From positions 62,001-126,000 of the forward strand of contig NZ_DATLJA010000086.1 in NCBI RefSeq assembly GCF_035539115.1: a stretch of 64,000 bases of DNA. The letters are read 5' to 3'. Positions 17,943 to 26,993 of the stretch are shown piece by piece. The DNA is from Desulfitobacterium_A sp035539115 (GTDB lineage Bacteria; Bacillota; Desulfitobacteriia; Desulfitobacteriales; Desulfitobacteriaceae). The notes under the pieces were generated by a model that made no database searches, was not told the DNA's origin, and saw nothing but the letters and a program-made list of their open reading frames with translations. Made by a program: the position numbers and the translations under genes. Positions within the stretch are counted from its first letter, which is position 1, and the number at the start of each line of letters is the position of its first letter.

Positions 17943-18713
17943 ATGTTTGCTGAGGAACGCCAAGAGCAAATCCTTTCTAAGGTAAGATCCTTGGGAAGGG
18001 TATTTGCTAAAGACCTTGCAGAAGAATTTCGAGTGTCCATTGATACCATTCGTAGAGACCTTACCACAATGGAAGAAAACGGTCTTCTCAAAAGAACGCA
18101 TGGAGGAGCTGTGCCGCTATCGAAGGTTAGAAGATTCCCTATGGATGATCGAATTCGTTATGGTGAAGGAACAGGGCATCAAAACGCAGTAGCTAAGCTC
18201 GCTGTATCTTATATCGAGCAGGGTGACACTTTATTTATTGGTGGAGCCAGTATCCATTATATTTTACTCAAATACTTACCTATTGATCGGGACTATACCG
18301 TCATTACAAATTCACTCGTTATTGCTGAGAAATTAAAGCGTTACAGTAATATTGAAACCTATATCGTCTGTGGGAAAGTGAAAAGCGAGGAAGGAATTGT
18401 TGATCCTTTGGCGACGGAATTCATAAGAACCTTGCGAATTGATACGGCTTTTTTAACAGGTGGCGGAATTTCTGCCAAACATGGACTGAGTAGTTCAACC
18501 CCGGAAGGCGCTATTTTTCAAAGAGCTGTAGCGGAAGTCTCACATCAAACCATTTGCCTGGCGAATTTTGACAAGGTGGGGACAGAATTCTTTGCCAAAA
18601 CGATTGATTTAAAGGATTTGGATGTTCTCATTACGGATTGGGAAGCACCAGATGAAGAAATTGGGAAAATTAAACAGTTAGGGGTTAAAGTCTTAATTGC
18701 CGAAGAAAATTAA
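17943..18713 (+). CDS. DeoR-family transcriptional regulator
   Basis: A 256-residue regulator of carbohydrate metabolism type. The N-terminal DeoR helix-turn-helix is MFAEERQEQILSKV...DLAEEFRVSIDTIRRDLTTMEENGLLKRTHGGAV. The C-terminal sugar-phosphate-sensing domain contains FIGGASIHYILLKYL and FLTGGGISAKHGLSS. ATG 17943 is chosen, with GAGGGG 9 bases upstream; in-frame TTG codons occur just before. It is 23 bases upstream of two aminotransferase genes, which it probably controls in response to a phosphorylated sugar. Confidence 0.9.
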   Translation: MFAEERQEQILSKVRSLGRVFAKDLAEEFRVSIDTIRRDLTTMEENGLLKRTHGGAVPLSKVRRFPMDDRIRYGEGTGHQNAVAKLAVSYIEQGDTLFIGGASIHYILLKYLPIDRDYTVITNSLVIAEKLKRYSNIETYIVCGKVKSEEGIVDPLATEFIRTLRIDTAFLTGGGISAKHGLSSSTPEGAIFQRAVAEVSHQTICLANFDKVGTEFFAKTIDLKDLDVLITDWEAPDEEIGKIKQLGVKVLIAEEN

Positions 18714-18736
18714 ATGAAAAGAAGGTTGGATTAATT

Positions 18737-19861
18737 ATGAAAGTCAAATTCTATGAGTCACAGAGAGAATATCATGAGAAAAAGGATGAATTTAATCGTG
18801 CGCTTCAGCTCGTCCTTGAGAAGGGAAATTTTATCCTCGGTGACCAGGTTGCTCAACTTGAAAACGAAATCCAAGCCTATTGTCAGGTGAAATATGCGGT
18901 TGGGGTAGCGTCTGGAACCGATGCACTAACCATAGCGTCGGATATACTTGGGTTTAAGGATGGAAAAGAGGTTATTACTTCGCCCTTTACGTTTCTTGCT
19001 TCAGCCTCATGTATCACAAAGCATAGAGGACGTCCCGTATTTGTGGATATCAATGAAGAGACCTTTGGAATTGATGTGAATAAGATCGAAGAAAAGGTCA
19101 ATCCAAATACGATAGGAATCCTTCCAATCCACTTGTTTAATCAGATGGCAGATATGGATCGAATCATGGATATTGCTGAAAAGCACCAACTCAGGGTGCT
19201 GGAAGATGCTGCTGAAGCTTTTGGAATGCGATGGAAGGGTAAGGGCAGTGAATATAAGCATTCAGGAACGATCGGTGATTTTGGCGTGTTTTCATTTTTT
19301 CCCACCAAAACCCTCGGGGGCTATGGCGATGGCGGAATGATTGTTACTAATAATGAAGAACTTGCGCAAAAAGCAAAACAATATCGGGTACATGGGGCGT
19401 CAAAGAAATACTACTATGATAATGTGGGGTATAATTCACGCTTAGATACTCTTCAAGCAGCAATATTGTTGGTCAAATTGAAATATATTGATGAAGCCAT
19501 ACGTAAGCGGGAGAAGGTTGCCCATTTGTATATGGATCACTTAAGTGATTGTGAAAATATAAGGTTCCCTAAGATTAAAGGGCAACAGAAGTCTGTTTTT
19601 TATGTGTTTACCGTTTTGGCCGAGAATCGGGATGAACTTGCGGCGTATTTAACTGAAAATGAAATAGGGTACAGCATTTATTATCCTCGCCCCCTTCATG
19701 TCCAGGCGTGTTTTAAGGATTTGGGGTATAAAATAGGAGACTTCCCCGTAGCAGAGAGAGTAGCAAAAGAGATTATTGCCCTCCCCATCTATCCTGAAAT
19801 AACGAAGGATGAAGTTGAATTCGTCTGTGAAAAAATCAAGGCGTTTTATAGAAATAAATAA
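18737..19861 (+). CDS. DegT/DnrJ/EryC1/StrS aminotransferase (first of tandem pair)
   Basis: A 374-residue PLP enzyme of the sugar aminotransferase family, which aminates keto-sugars or keto-cyclitols. GVASGTDALTIA binds the PLP phosphate, EDAAEAFG carries the ring-binding Asp, and the Schiff-base Lys is in SFFPTKTLGGYGDGG. Length is typical. GAAGGTTGG precedes the ATG. It lies between a DeoR regulator and a second DegT protein with only about 30% apparent identity. No nucleotide-sugar synthase or glycosyltransferase is nearby, so the product is unknown. Confidence 0.9.
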   Translation: MKVKFYESQREYHEKKDEFNRALQLVLEKGNFILGDQVAQLENEIQAYCQVKYAVGVASGTDALTIASDILGFKDGKEVITSPFTFLASASCITKHRGRPVFVDINEETFGIDVNKIEEKVNPNTIGILPIHLFNQMADMDRIMDIAEKHQLRVLEDAAEAFGMRWKGKGSEYKHSGTIGDFGVFSFFPTKTLGGYGDGGMIVTNNEELAQKAKQYRVHGASKKYYYDNVGYNSRLDTLQAAILLVKLKYIDEAIRKREKVAHLYMDHLSDCENIRFPKIKGQQKSVFYVFTVLAENRDELAAYLTENEIGYSIYYPRPLHVQACFKDLGYKIGDFPVAERVAKEIIALPIYPEITKDEVEFVCEKIKAFYRNK

Positions 19862-19879
19862 ACGTAAGAAAGGAAATGG

Positions 19880-21058
19880 ATGATGACACTTAAGAAAATA
19901 CCGTTTTCACCGCCAGATATTACGGAGGAAGAAATTGCTGCTGTTTCGGAAGTGCTAAGGTCCGGATGGATTACAACGGGTCCCAATACAGCTCGATTTG
20001 AACAAGAATTAGCGGATTATAGTGGTACGAAACACGCAATTGCTTTAAATAGTGCAACGGCAGGTATGGAGCTGATTTTAAAGGTTTTAGGCATCGGCGG
20101 GGAAGATGAAGTGATCACGACACCTTATACCTATGCCGCAACCTCCAATGTACTCGTTCATCGGGGAATAAGGCCAACCTTTGTAGACATAAAGAAAGAT
20201 AGCTTCTTAATTGATGAACAAAAGATCGCGGAAGCCATTACACCGAAAACGAAGGCAATTATGACGGTGGATATTGCGGGAGTACCTGTTGATTATGATG
20301 CCGTACGAAACGCCCTAAAGGCCAAAAATCGTGAAGATATTACTCTAATTTCTGACTCTGCCCACTCTTTTGGAGCGACCTATAAGGGACAGAAGGTTGG
20401 AGGCGAGATGGATTTTCATGTTTTCTCTTTTCATGCGATAAAGAACCTGACAACGGCAGAAGGAGGAGCAATTACTTATAACAACAATAGTTTTCATGGA
20501 AAGGACAACTTGTTTAAGGAATTTAAATATACGTCCTTACAAGGACAAACAAAGGACGCCTTCTCCAAAATGCAAGCGGGAGCTTGGAAATACGATATCG
20601 TGACCGATGGCTTTAAATGTAATATGACTGACATTATGGCAGCAATCGGACGGGTTCAACTTCAACGCTATGAAGAGATGTTAAGAAAAAGAGCGGAACT
20701 TCATGCAGTTTATAGTAAAATTCTGGGGACGAAAGAATGGGCGATCCTTCCCTTTGAAAAAAATAATGAAGTTCAAACGAACTATCATTTATATACCTTA
20801 AGACTAAGGGGCTTTAGTGAAGAACAAAGGAATCGGGTCATCGAAAAGATGGGCGAAAAAGATATTGCTACCAATGTACACTTCATGCCGTTGCCTATGT
20901 TCACGTTTTATCGGAACCTTGGTTATAAAATTAAAGATTACCCCAATGCTTATGCTCAGTATGCGAATGAGATTACCTTACCGCTTTATTCGAAGCTATC
21001 GGTTGAGGATGCGGAATATGTTGCGAAAGAGCTTATCAAGTGTATTGAAAAGATTTAG
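19880..21058 (+). CDS. DegT/DnrJ/EryC1/StrS aminotransferase (second of tandem pair)
   Basis: A 392-residue sugar aminotransferase. ALNSATAGMELIL is the PLP phosphate loop, SDSAHSFGATYKG contains the Asp, and the catalytic Lys is in HVFSFHAIKNLTTAEGGA, a form typical of the UDP-4-keto-sugar aminotransferase branch (PseC/ArnB/VioA-like). It starts 19 bases after the first aminotransferase gene and so belongs to the same operon. The next 440 bases hold repeat A copy 3 and no gene. The substrate cannot be inferred from the neighbourhood. Confidence 0.9.
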   Translation: MMTLKKIPFSPPDITEEEIAAVSEVLRSGWITTGPNTARFEQELADYSGTKHAIALNSATAGMELILKVLGIGGEDEVITTPYTYAATSNVLVHRGIRPTFVDIKKDSFLIDEQKIAEAITPKTKAIMTVDIAGVPVDYDAVRNALKAKNREDITLISDSAHSFGATYKGQKVGGEMDFHVFSFHAIKNLTTAEGGAITYNNNSFHGKDNLFKEFKYTSLQGQTKDAFSKMQAGAWKYDIVTDGFKCNMTDIMAAIGRVQLQRYEEMLRKRAELHAVYSKILGTKEWAILPFEKNNEVQTNYHLYTLRLRGFSEEQRNRVIEKMGEKDIATNVHFMPLPMFTFYRNLGYKIKDYPNAYAQYANEITLPLYSKLSVEDAEYVAKELIKCIEKI

Positions 21059-21127
21059 ATGGGATCGAAAATCGAGATTTGGAGTCGATTTCGTGAAAAT
21101 GTCTTCATCATTCAGGTTTCAAATTCG

Positions 21128-21312
21128 AATAAGACGTCCCGTAATGGTTAAAATTGAGATTGGTCCTTTATGATGGCTGCAGCACAGGCGAAGGTTAGCC
21201 ATTGAGACTAATCTCAGAAATGAAATCAATGGTATAAGCATAGGCTATTGAAATATAGGGTATGGGAACTTAAACTTCATTTGATTTTAAGGACCCATAC
21301 CCTTATTTTTAT
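21128..21312 (+). repeat. Repeat A, copy 3 (structured, terminator-ended)
   Basis: Third copy. Starts later than the other two. TTGGTCCT (21160) can pair with the AGACTAA region (21205). A local ATGGCT/AGCCAT helix is specific to this copy. The 3' hairpin is AGGGTATGGGaACTTAA...TTAAGGaCCCATACCCT (21257-21303) followed by TTATTTTT. It shares TAAGCATAG and CTATT with copy 1 between the two domains. Confidence 0.75.
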
Positions 21313-21497
21313 TAAAGCAATATTTTAGATCGTATTGGTAGAAAAAATGTTTGATTATTAAAAGGCGGACGGAGAACCCTGGCGACACTATCATCACTTT
21401 CTTCTTTTTTGTTTAAATCACTTGACTTGGAGTGTACTCTAAGTGCTAGACTTTTTTTGAGCTAAAAAAGATCGAGATGGATAAGGAGTGAAGGATT

Positions 21498-22667
21498 ATG
21501 GGCTTTAATATGTATGTACCCACAAGAGCATTATTTGGAGCGGGTCGATTAAATGATTTAAATGGTGTGAAAATGCCGGGTAAGAAGGCAATGGTTGTAA
21601 TCTCGAATGGAAAATCAACAAAAGAGAATGGATATCTTGCAAGGACAGAGGAACAGCTTCGTATAGCAGGAGTAGAAACAGTTGTATTTGACAAGGTAGA
21701 GGCCAATCCATTAAAGACAACGGTTATGGAAGGAGCTGCTTATGCAAAAGAGAATCAGTGTGATTTCATTGTTGCCTTAGGTGGTGGAAGCTGTATGGAT
21801 GCCTCAAAAGCAATGGCACTCATGGTAACAAACGAGGGCGATCTTTGGGATTATGTGAAATCGGGAACAGGCAAAGGGAAGCCAATTACTGTGAAGCCGC
21901 TTCCGGTGATAGCCATAACAACGACTGCCGGTACGGGTTCTGAAACTGATTTTGGCGGTGTGATTACCAATGCCGAGACAAATGAGAAAACAGGAATTGT
22001 GGATGAAACGTTATTTCCCGTATTAGCCATTGTTGATCCAGAACTTATGTGTACGGTGCCGCCTAAATTTACGGCATATCAGGGATTTGATGCGTTGTTC
22101 CATAGTGTCGAGGGTTATATTTCTCTGAAAGCAAATTTGATGAGTGACATGGTAGGAATTACGGCAATAGAAAATGTCAGCCGCAATCTTGCAAAAACAG
22201 TCCAGACTGGCAATGACTTAGAAGCAAGAGAAAAAGTTGCTTTTGGAAATTATTTATCCGGAATCGAAATGTGCGTGGGTTCCACTTCCAGCCAGCATTC
22301 CTTAGAACATGCCATGAGTGCTTATCATCAGGAACTGCCCCATGGTGCAGGTCTTATCATGCTGAGCAAGGCGTATTTTACACATTTCATAAACAAGCAT
22401 GTGTGCGATGACCGATTTGTTCGTATGGCTAAGGCAATGGGAATGGAAGAGGCTAGCGAGCCGATAGATTTTATGACCATGCTTATCAAGTTACAGGAAG
22501 ATTGTGGCGTAGCAGATTTGAAGATGTCCGATTATGGAATTAAACCGGAAGAATTTGAGACAATGGCAAAAAATGCGAAGGATACTATGGGCGGATTATT
22601 TATGTGTGATAGAACACCCTTAAGTGTTGAAGACTGTGTTGATATTTATACAAAATCATACAAATAA
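21498..22667 (+). CDS. Iron-containing alcohol dehydrogenase
   Basis: A 389-residue group III NAD(P)-dependent alcohol dehydrogenase. GGGSCMDASKAMAL near residue 95 is the nucleotide-binding motif. The metal ligands are in DALFHSVEGY (Asp, His), SQHSLEHAMSAYHQ and LPHGAGL (His). Full length, with ATAAGGAGTGAAGG just before ATG. It heads a run that continues with a broken cupin gene, a flavodoxin and the start of a carboxymuconolactone decarboxylase gene, a grouping commonly found together in Clostridia. The substrate is unknown, probably a small aldehyde or alcohol. Confidence 0.93.
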   Translation: MGFNMYVPTRALFGAGRLNDLNGVKMPGKKAMVVISNGKSTKENGYLARTEEQLRIAGVETVVFDKVEANPLKTTVMEGAAYAKENQCDFIVALGGGSCMDASKAMALMVTNEGDLWDYVKSGTGKGKPITVKPLPVIAITTTAGTGSETDFGGVITNAETNEKTGIVDETLFPVLAIVDPELMCTVPPKFTAYQGFDALFHSVEGYISLKANLMSDMVGITAIENVSRNLAKTVQTGNDLEAREKVAFGNYLSGIEMCVGSTSSQHSLEHAMSAYHQELPHGAGLIMLSKAYFTHFINKHVCDDRFVRMAKAMGMEEASEPIDFMTMLIKLQEDCGVADLKMSDYGIKPEEFETMAKNAKDTMGGLFMCDRTPLSVEDCVDIYTKSYK

Positions 22668-22693
22668 TTATAAAAATTAGGAGGACAAGAACA

Positions 22694-23120
22694 ATGAGTG
22701 AATCAAATGATTTAAGCAATAGCGTTATTTCCCCAGTTGGAGAAAAGTTTTAAAGTACTCTAACTTCATAGGAACAGTATGGCTTAACATGCGGACACCT
22801 TTTGGGACTGCGTGTCCTATTGGAAACGTAACTTTTGAACCGGGATGCCGCAATAACTGGCATGTCCACGCGGGTGGTCAGATCCTGCTTGTTACCGGTG
22901 GCAGAGGCTATTATCAGGAAGAGGAAAATCCAGCACAGGAACTCCATCCAGGTGATGTAGTTCAGATTCCTGCTGATGTAAAGCACTGGCATGGTGCAGC
23001 ACCTGACAGCTGGTTTGTGCACCTTGCTGTTGAGGTGAATCCGGAAAAGGGACCGACTAAATGGCATATCCAGTAACAGGTCCACGTTACAGTGCCAATG
23101 AGAGTAAGTTTGTAAAATAA
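22694..23120 (+). pseudogene. Cupin-domain protein, frameshifted
   Basis: ATG 22694 has GGAGG upstream and opens MSESNDLSNSVISPVGEKF, then meets a stop at 22751. The family continues in another frame with KYSNFIGTVWLNM, then GNVTFEPGCRNNWHVH, QILLVTGGRGYYQEE and HPGDVVQIPADVKHWHGAAPDSW, a typical metal-binding cupin barrel with His ligands. A second frame change near 23070 is needed to read PVTGPRYS at the end. A few residues also appear deleted after NNWHVH. Two shifts and a deletion point to decay, though ATG 22789 could give a short cupin of 95 residues. Confidence 0.75.
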
Positions 23121-23153
23121 TAATCAAAAAAGTAGAAGTGAGGAATACTTCGA

Positions 23154-23687
23154 ATGAATTTAAAAGAGGCGAAAATCCTGGGAGCCTATTTCTCTCACGC
23201 AGGAAATAATTATGTGAGTGGAAAGATTGTCAATCTACCGGTGGGTAATACGGAAGTGGTTGCGAAGATGATTCAGGAAATGACAGGATGTGATATATCT
23301 AAGATAGAAGCAGTGAATCCCTATCCCAAAGATTATAATGAAACAACACATGCAGCACTTAAGGAACAGAAGGATAATGCCAGACTGGAGCTTACTGCCC
23401 ATGTAGAAAATATGGACGCTTATGATGTAATAATCTTAGGCTATCCCAACTGGTGGGGAACCTTTCCAATGGCGGTGTTTACCTTTTTAGAGGAATATGA
23501 TTTTTCCAGAAAGACCATCCTTCCATTCTGCACTCATGAAGGAAGTGGAATGGGACGAAGTGAAAGTGACATCAAAAAGCTTTGCCCAAACGCCAATGTT
23601 TTAAGTGGCCTGCCAATCAAAGGTAGTGGTGTGCAAGGAACTGAAAAAGCGGTATCGCAGTGGCTTGAAAAATCAGGTATTCTCTAA
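23154..23687 (+). CDS. Flavodoxin
   Basis: A 177-residue flavodoxin-like FMN protein. An N-terminal beta-strand and loop (AKILGAYFSHAGNNY) replaces the classic TGxT phosphate loop, as in the flavodoxin_4 type. ILGYPNWWGTFPMAVFTFLEEYDF and LPFCTHEGSGMG are the FMN-ring loops and are well conserved. AGAAGTGAGG precedes ATG. It belongs to the run started by the alcohol dehydrogenase gene and may supply electrons to, or act beside, its cupin and decarboxylase-like neighbours. Confidence 0.9.
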   Translation: MNLKEAKILGAYFSHAGNNYVSGKIVNLPVGNTEVVAKMIQEMTGCDISKIEAVNPYPKDYNETTHAALKEQKDNARLELTAHVENMDAYDVIILGYPNWWGTFPMAVFTFLEEYDFSRKTILPFCTHEGSGMGRSESDIKKLCPNANVLSGLPIKGSGVQGTEKAVSQWLEKSGIL

Positions 23688-23719
23688 ACAGAAATCATTT
23701 TATAGTTAGGAGGCAGTTT

Positions 23720-23797
23720 ATGAGTATTAGTGAAACAGCTAACAAAAATCATGAGGAATTATTTCCAAATCATAAATCAACATTAAAAGTAACAGAT
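23720..23797 (+). pseudogene. Carboxymuconolactone decarboxylase-family gene, 5' stub cut by IS
   Basis: AGGAGG precedes ATG 23720. The 26 codons present (MSISETANKNHEELFPNHKS, then TLKVTD) match the start of clostridial carboxymuconolactone decarboxylase-like proteins. The frame runs straight into the left end of the IS4-family element. The remainder of the gene is not found on the other side of the element, so an adjacent deletion removed it. Confidence 0.7.
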
Positions 23798-25319
23798 CTC
23801 AACTTTCGCAGCTACAATCAGTAAGATAAACCCTGATATAAGCGGGTAGAGCCATGATCCATTGATGGAGTTGACTTTTAATTAATTTGTTTAACTTCTT
23901 TCCAACTTTTTCGGAAACATCATTAAGGATATCCAATAACTGTTGTAGTGCAACTGCCCAATCCAGCTCACTAACCTCATCACATAATAATGAAAAGAGT
24001 CCTCCTAGCGTTCGGTCATCCGTGTTTTGCCGATGCTGCCAAGCAAGCAGGATATATCGTGTATAAACGATGGTCGTATGGCTAATCAGCATATCATAGG
24101 AACGTCCTTGGAACTCCTTCTGTAGTTTAAGAAACGATTTTGTGCATTTAAAAAATGTCTCTATATCCCAACGCATGCTGTAAATGCGGATGATTTCTTC
24201 TTCCGTTAAGGTGCAATCGGTACTCAGTATAGCTAACCATTCATTTCTATTGGTTCGATGACGAACAAACACGACAAGCATAGGCATTCCAGGTACCATC
24301 TGAGTTCGAATGGAACGGAGGATTCCTTTGGTTTTTCCCTGTACTGGAGTGGCAGCACAGTAAAGTTCTTTGAGAGATAACTTCTTGCCGTTCACTAAAT
24401 ACCGCTGATTCGTAGGCTTAACCATACCAATGACATCTAAGCAACGCTGAGTAATCGCACCAATGAGTGGAGCGTAGGTAAACCAACTATCCATTAACAC
24501 ATAAGATGCCGTCATTCCGGTTGCCAAGGCTTGATCAATCATGATCGGAATTAACTCTGGAGCATGTTTTAACGCTTCCAATCGCCGTTTATATCCTGAC
24601 GTACGTTTATCAATTTTATCTGAAATTCCATTGATCTGAGCCTTTGGTGAACTAAGCAAGGAGAAATCCACGGGAATGAACGTATGTCCGTCCGACCACC
24701 CTAACGTGAGCATGCGAAATCCATTATAGTAGCAATGCTTGGCGTGATCCCAATACTTCGCGAGAAGTTCAACCGACTTACTCCTGTTTCGCTCAAACAT
24801 GGAATCATCAACAATAAAAGCCGTTACGCGCTGATTTGATGTTAAAGAGCAAACTTTTTTAACCGTTTCCGCACTTAAAGCGGTAAGGAAGCGACGCCAA
24901 GCATAGCCCGAATGGTTTAAGAAACGATAAACGGCATCTTTGCCAGGAAATAACTCACCTCGCTCAGTTTCAAGAAGGCGAAACCAGTTTTTGTGGTGGA
25001 AAATCAAAACAAAAATAATTTGGAAGAGATAGGCACAACTAAAGCCAAATTTCTTCTTAAAACCTGAGTTTCTTAGATGTTGAAGAACTTTTAATTCCTT
25101 AAATGCTGGTTGAATCTCTTTTGGTAGTTGATTTTTCTGTTCCTTTTGCGCTATCATTATCAAGTAGAAGACACCTCTTTTTCTATTTGGTAGTGGGTTC
25201 TTATCAAATTCACTATACCAAAGAAATGAGGTGTTTTCTATGTCAATGAGTATATTTGATGACTATTTTTCCCTTTAACACCAAGGTTTTAAGCAAACTT
25301 TCGCTCTGCGAAAGTTGAG
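23798..25319. mobile_element. IS4-family insertion sequence
   Basis: The element is 1522 bp long with 14-bp perfect terminal inverted repeats, ctcaactttcgcag at 23798-23811 and its complement at 25306-25319. One transposase gene fills most of it, on the minus strand. The right end also carries an inner partial copy of the repeat (caaactttcgc, 25294), forming a hairpin. No target-site duplication is visible, consistent with a deletion at one side. Confidence 0.88.
23799..25163 (-). CDS. IS4-family transposase
   Basis: A 454-residue DDE transposase. The first Asp is in FIVDDSMFERN, the second in YVLMDSWFTYAPLI, and the third catalytic residue lies in the IS4 signature Y-x2-R-x3-E-x6-K, seen as YSMRWDIETFFKCTK. 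The protein is full-length and without frameshift, so the element could still be active. The stop codon lies within the left inverted repeat. Start is TTG 25163 or ATG 25157; GAGGTG lies upstream of both. Confidence 0.93.
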   Translation of the reverse strand: MIMIAQKEQKNQLPKEIQPAFKELKVLQHLRNSGFKKKFGFSCAYLFQIIFVLIFHHKNWFRLLETERGELFPGKDAVYRFLNHSGYAWRRFLTALSAETVKKVCSLTSNQRVTAFIVDDSMFERNRSKSVELLAKYWDHAKHCYYNGFRMLTLGWSDGHTFIPVDFSLLSSPKAQINGISDKIDKRTSGYKRRLEALKHAPELIPIMIDQALATGMTASYVLMDSWFTYAPLIGAITQRCLDVIGMVKPTNQRYLVNGKKLSLKELYCAATPVQGKTKGILRSIRTQMVPGMPMLVVFVRHRTNRNEWLAILSTDCTLTEEEIIRIYSMRWDIETFFKCTKSFLKLQKEFQGRSYDMLISHTTIVYTRYILLAWQHRQNTDDRTLGGLFSLLCDEVSELDWAVALQQLLDILNDVSEKVGKKLNKLIKSQLHQWIMALPAYIRVYLTDCSCES

Positions 25320-25324
25320 TTAAT

Positions 25325-25360
25325 AAGAGCTCGGGACATTAGTAGCCCCGAGCTCTTTTG
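25325..25360 (+). terminator. Terminator just beyond the IS right end
   Basis: Stem AAGAGCTCGGG / CCCGAGCTCTT with an 11-base loop and T run. Probably the original terminator of the interrupted operon, now joined to the IS. Confidence 0.85.
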
Positions 25361-25555
25361 ATATTTCTATCGAATATTCCTTCAAAAATAGTAAAAAAGC
25401 TTTATAATTAAAGTTAAGCGATTTATAGTTATGCGAATAAAGGGATGTAAGCCTGAAATACTACGAAAATAGTAAAGAAGAAGAGTCCCCGAAGGGGTAG
25501 CCGATAAGCGGAAATTTGTCAGGCCCAGGATGTGAAAGTAAAAAGGTGGTAAAAA
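25361..25555. other. Leader region of the MFS transporter gene
   Basis: About 195 bases without a gene. Bases 25480-25530 contain a small hairpin (CCCCGAAGGGG) and a GCC...GGC pair around it that could be a structured leader, but they match no riboswitch class that I recognise. AAAGGTGG precedes the downstream start. Confidence 0.35.
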
Positions 25556-26920
25556 ATGTTGAGTATCGCTTCTCGTATTGACAGATTGCCCCATACTCCG
25601 ATGTTATGGAAAATCCTATTTTTGGCGGGTATTGGTTGGTTGTTTGATGCTATGGACCAAGGCATGGTGTCCGGGGTTATGGCGGCAATCGGCAAGGACT
25701 GGGTGCTAACCACAGGACAATTGGGTCTGCTCGGTAGTTCAGGTATGGCGGGCATGGCCTTAGGGGCAGCTCTAGCAGGCATTGCCGCAGACAAATGGGG
25801 TCGAAGAATAGTCATTATGTGGACATTAATTATTTATGGCGTAGCCAGTTTCCTTTCCGGTTTTTCGGTCAATTATCCCATGCTTCTAGTATTAAGGTTC
25901 CTGACAGGTCTTGGTTTGGGAGGCGAATTACCCGCTGCATCAACTTTGGTCAGCGAATTTTCACCGACCAAAGTACGAGGCCGTAATGTTATTTTACTTG
26001 AAAGCTTCTGGGCTTGGGGCTGGATTGCAGCCGCCCTTGTTGCTTATTTGCTCATTCCGGTTTATGGCTGGCGGATGGCCTTTTGGGTCGGTGCGGTGCC
26101 TGCGCTTTTTGCCGCTTATTTCAGGAGGGCTGTCCCGGAATCGCCGCGTTATTTGGAGTCGGTAGGAAAAACTGAAGAAGCGGATGCACTCGTAAGTATT
26201 ATGGAGCAACAGGCTGGCATCACCCATAAACTTGCAAGCGTCACCAGTGAAGGACAGAAGCTCGTAAACAATGTGCAGGTATCTTTCATGGATCTGTGGT
26301 CAAAAAAATACAGGAGGAGCACAATTGTATTGTGGGTAATCTGGTTTGGTATTAACTTTGGTTATTATGGCTTTGTCTTATGGACACCAACCTTGTTGGT
26401 AGGTAAGGGTTTTGCCTTGGTCAAAAGTTTTGAATTCACACTGATTATGTGTCTGGCACAATTACCGGGATATTTCAGCGCAGCTTATCTTGTCGAACGG
26501 ATTGGACGGAAATTGCTTCTGTCGGTTTATTTTGCGGGTACAGCAGTAGCGGCCTGGTTGTTTGGACATGCAGGTAGCACAAATGAAGTCCTGATATTTG
26601 GTTGTTTGCTTTACTTCTTTAGTTTGGGCGCCTGGGGATGTGTGTATGCCTATACGCCGGAAGTATATCCGACCGTTGCTCGAGCCAGCGGTTCAGGCTG
26701 GGCTGCCGCTTTTGGCCGTGTTGGCGCGTTTACGGCACCGTTTATCGTGCCGGTTGTTTACAATTATTATGGAAAACAGGCAGGGTATACCTATGTATTT
26801 ATCATGTTGACAGCGGTATTTGCCCTCGTATCCTTAGTTGTACTGCTTTTCGGAAAAGAAACGATGGGCAAATCACTGGAAGAGATTAGCGAGGGTGAAA
26901 AATCCCCTGCAGTAGCTTGA
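25556..26920 (+). CDS. MFS transporter (sugar/aromatic acid:H+ symporter type)
   Basis: A 454-residue cytoplasmic-membrane transporter with about 12 hydrophobic segments. The motif GIAADKWGRRIVI (loop 2-3) and its repeat ERIGRKLLL (loop 8-9) are signatures of the major facilitator superfamily; DAMDQGMVSG in the first helix and RFLTGLGLGGELPAA, PESPRYL resemble the NiaP/aromatic acid branch. AAAGGTGG lies 8 bases upstream of the ATG. It stands alone between the IS element and dgt. The substrate is uncertain: nicotinate, an aromatic acid or another organic anion are all possible. Confidence 0.88.
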   Translation: MLSIASRIDRLPHTPMLWKILFLAGIGWLFDAMDQGMVSGVMAAIGKDWVLTTGQLGLLGSSGMAGMALGAALAGIAADKWGRRIVIMWTLIIYGVASFLSGFSVNYPMLLVLRFLTGLGLGGELPAASTLVSEFSPTKVRGRNVILLESFWAWGWIAAALVAYLLIPVYGWRMAFWVGAVPALFAAYFRRAVPESPRYLESVGKTEEADALVSIMEQQAGITHKLASVTSEGQKLVNNVQVSFMDLWSKKYRRSTIVLWVIWFGINFGYYGFVLWTPTLLVGKGFALVKSFEFTLIMCLAQLPGYFSAAYLVERIGRKLLLSVYFAGTAVAAWLFGHAGSTNEVLIFGCLLYFFSLGAWGCVYAYTPEVYPTVARASGSGWAAAFGRVGAFTAPFIVPVVYNYYGKQAGYTYVFIMLTAVFALVSLVVLLFGKETMGKSLEEISEGEKSPAVA

Positions 26921-26993
26921 ACATCGAAACCAAGGAAATAATGAGGGAAATAAGCTTTGAAACCAGAGGTCACAGGATTAAGGAGGTCTTGGC

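Noticed and set aside
25470..25540. Possible glycine-type or other riboswitch before the MFS gene (CCGAAGGGG ... GUCAGG)
   Set aside because: Only short fragments resemble known classes; the conserved core and the closing stem are missing, so no riboswitch is claimed.
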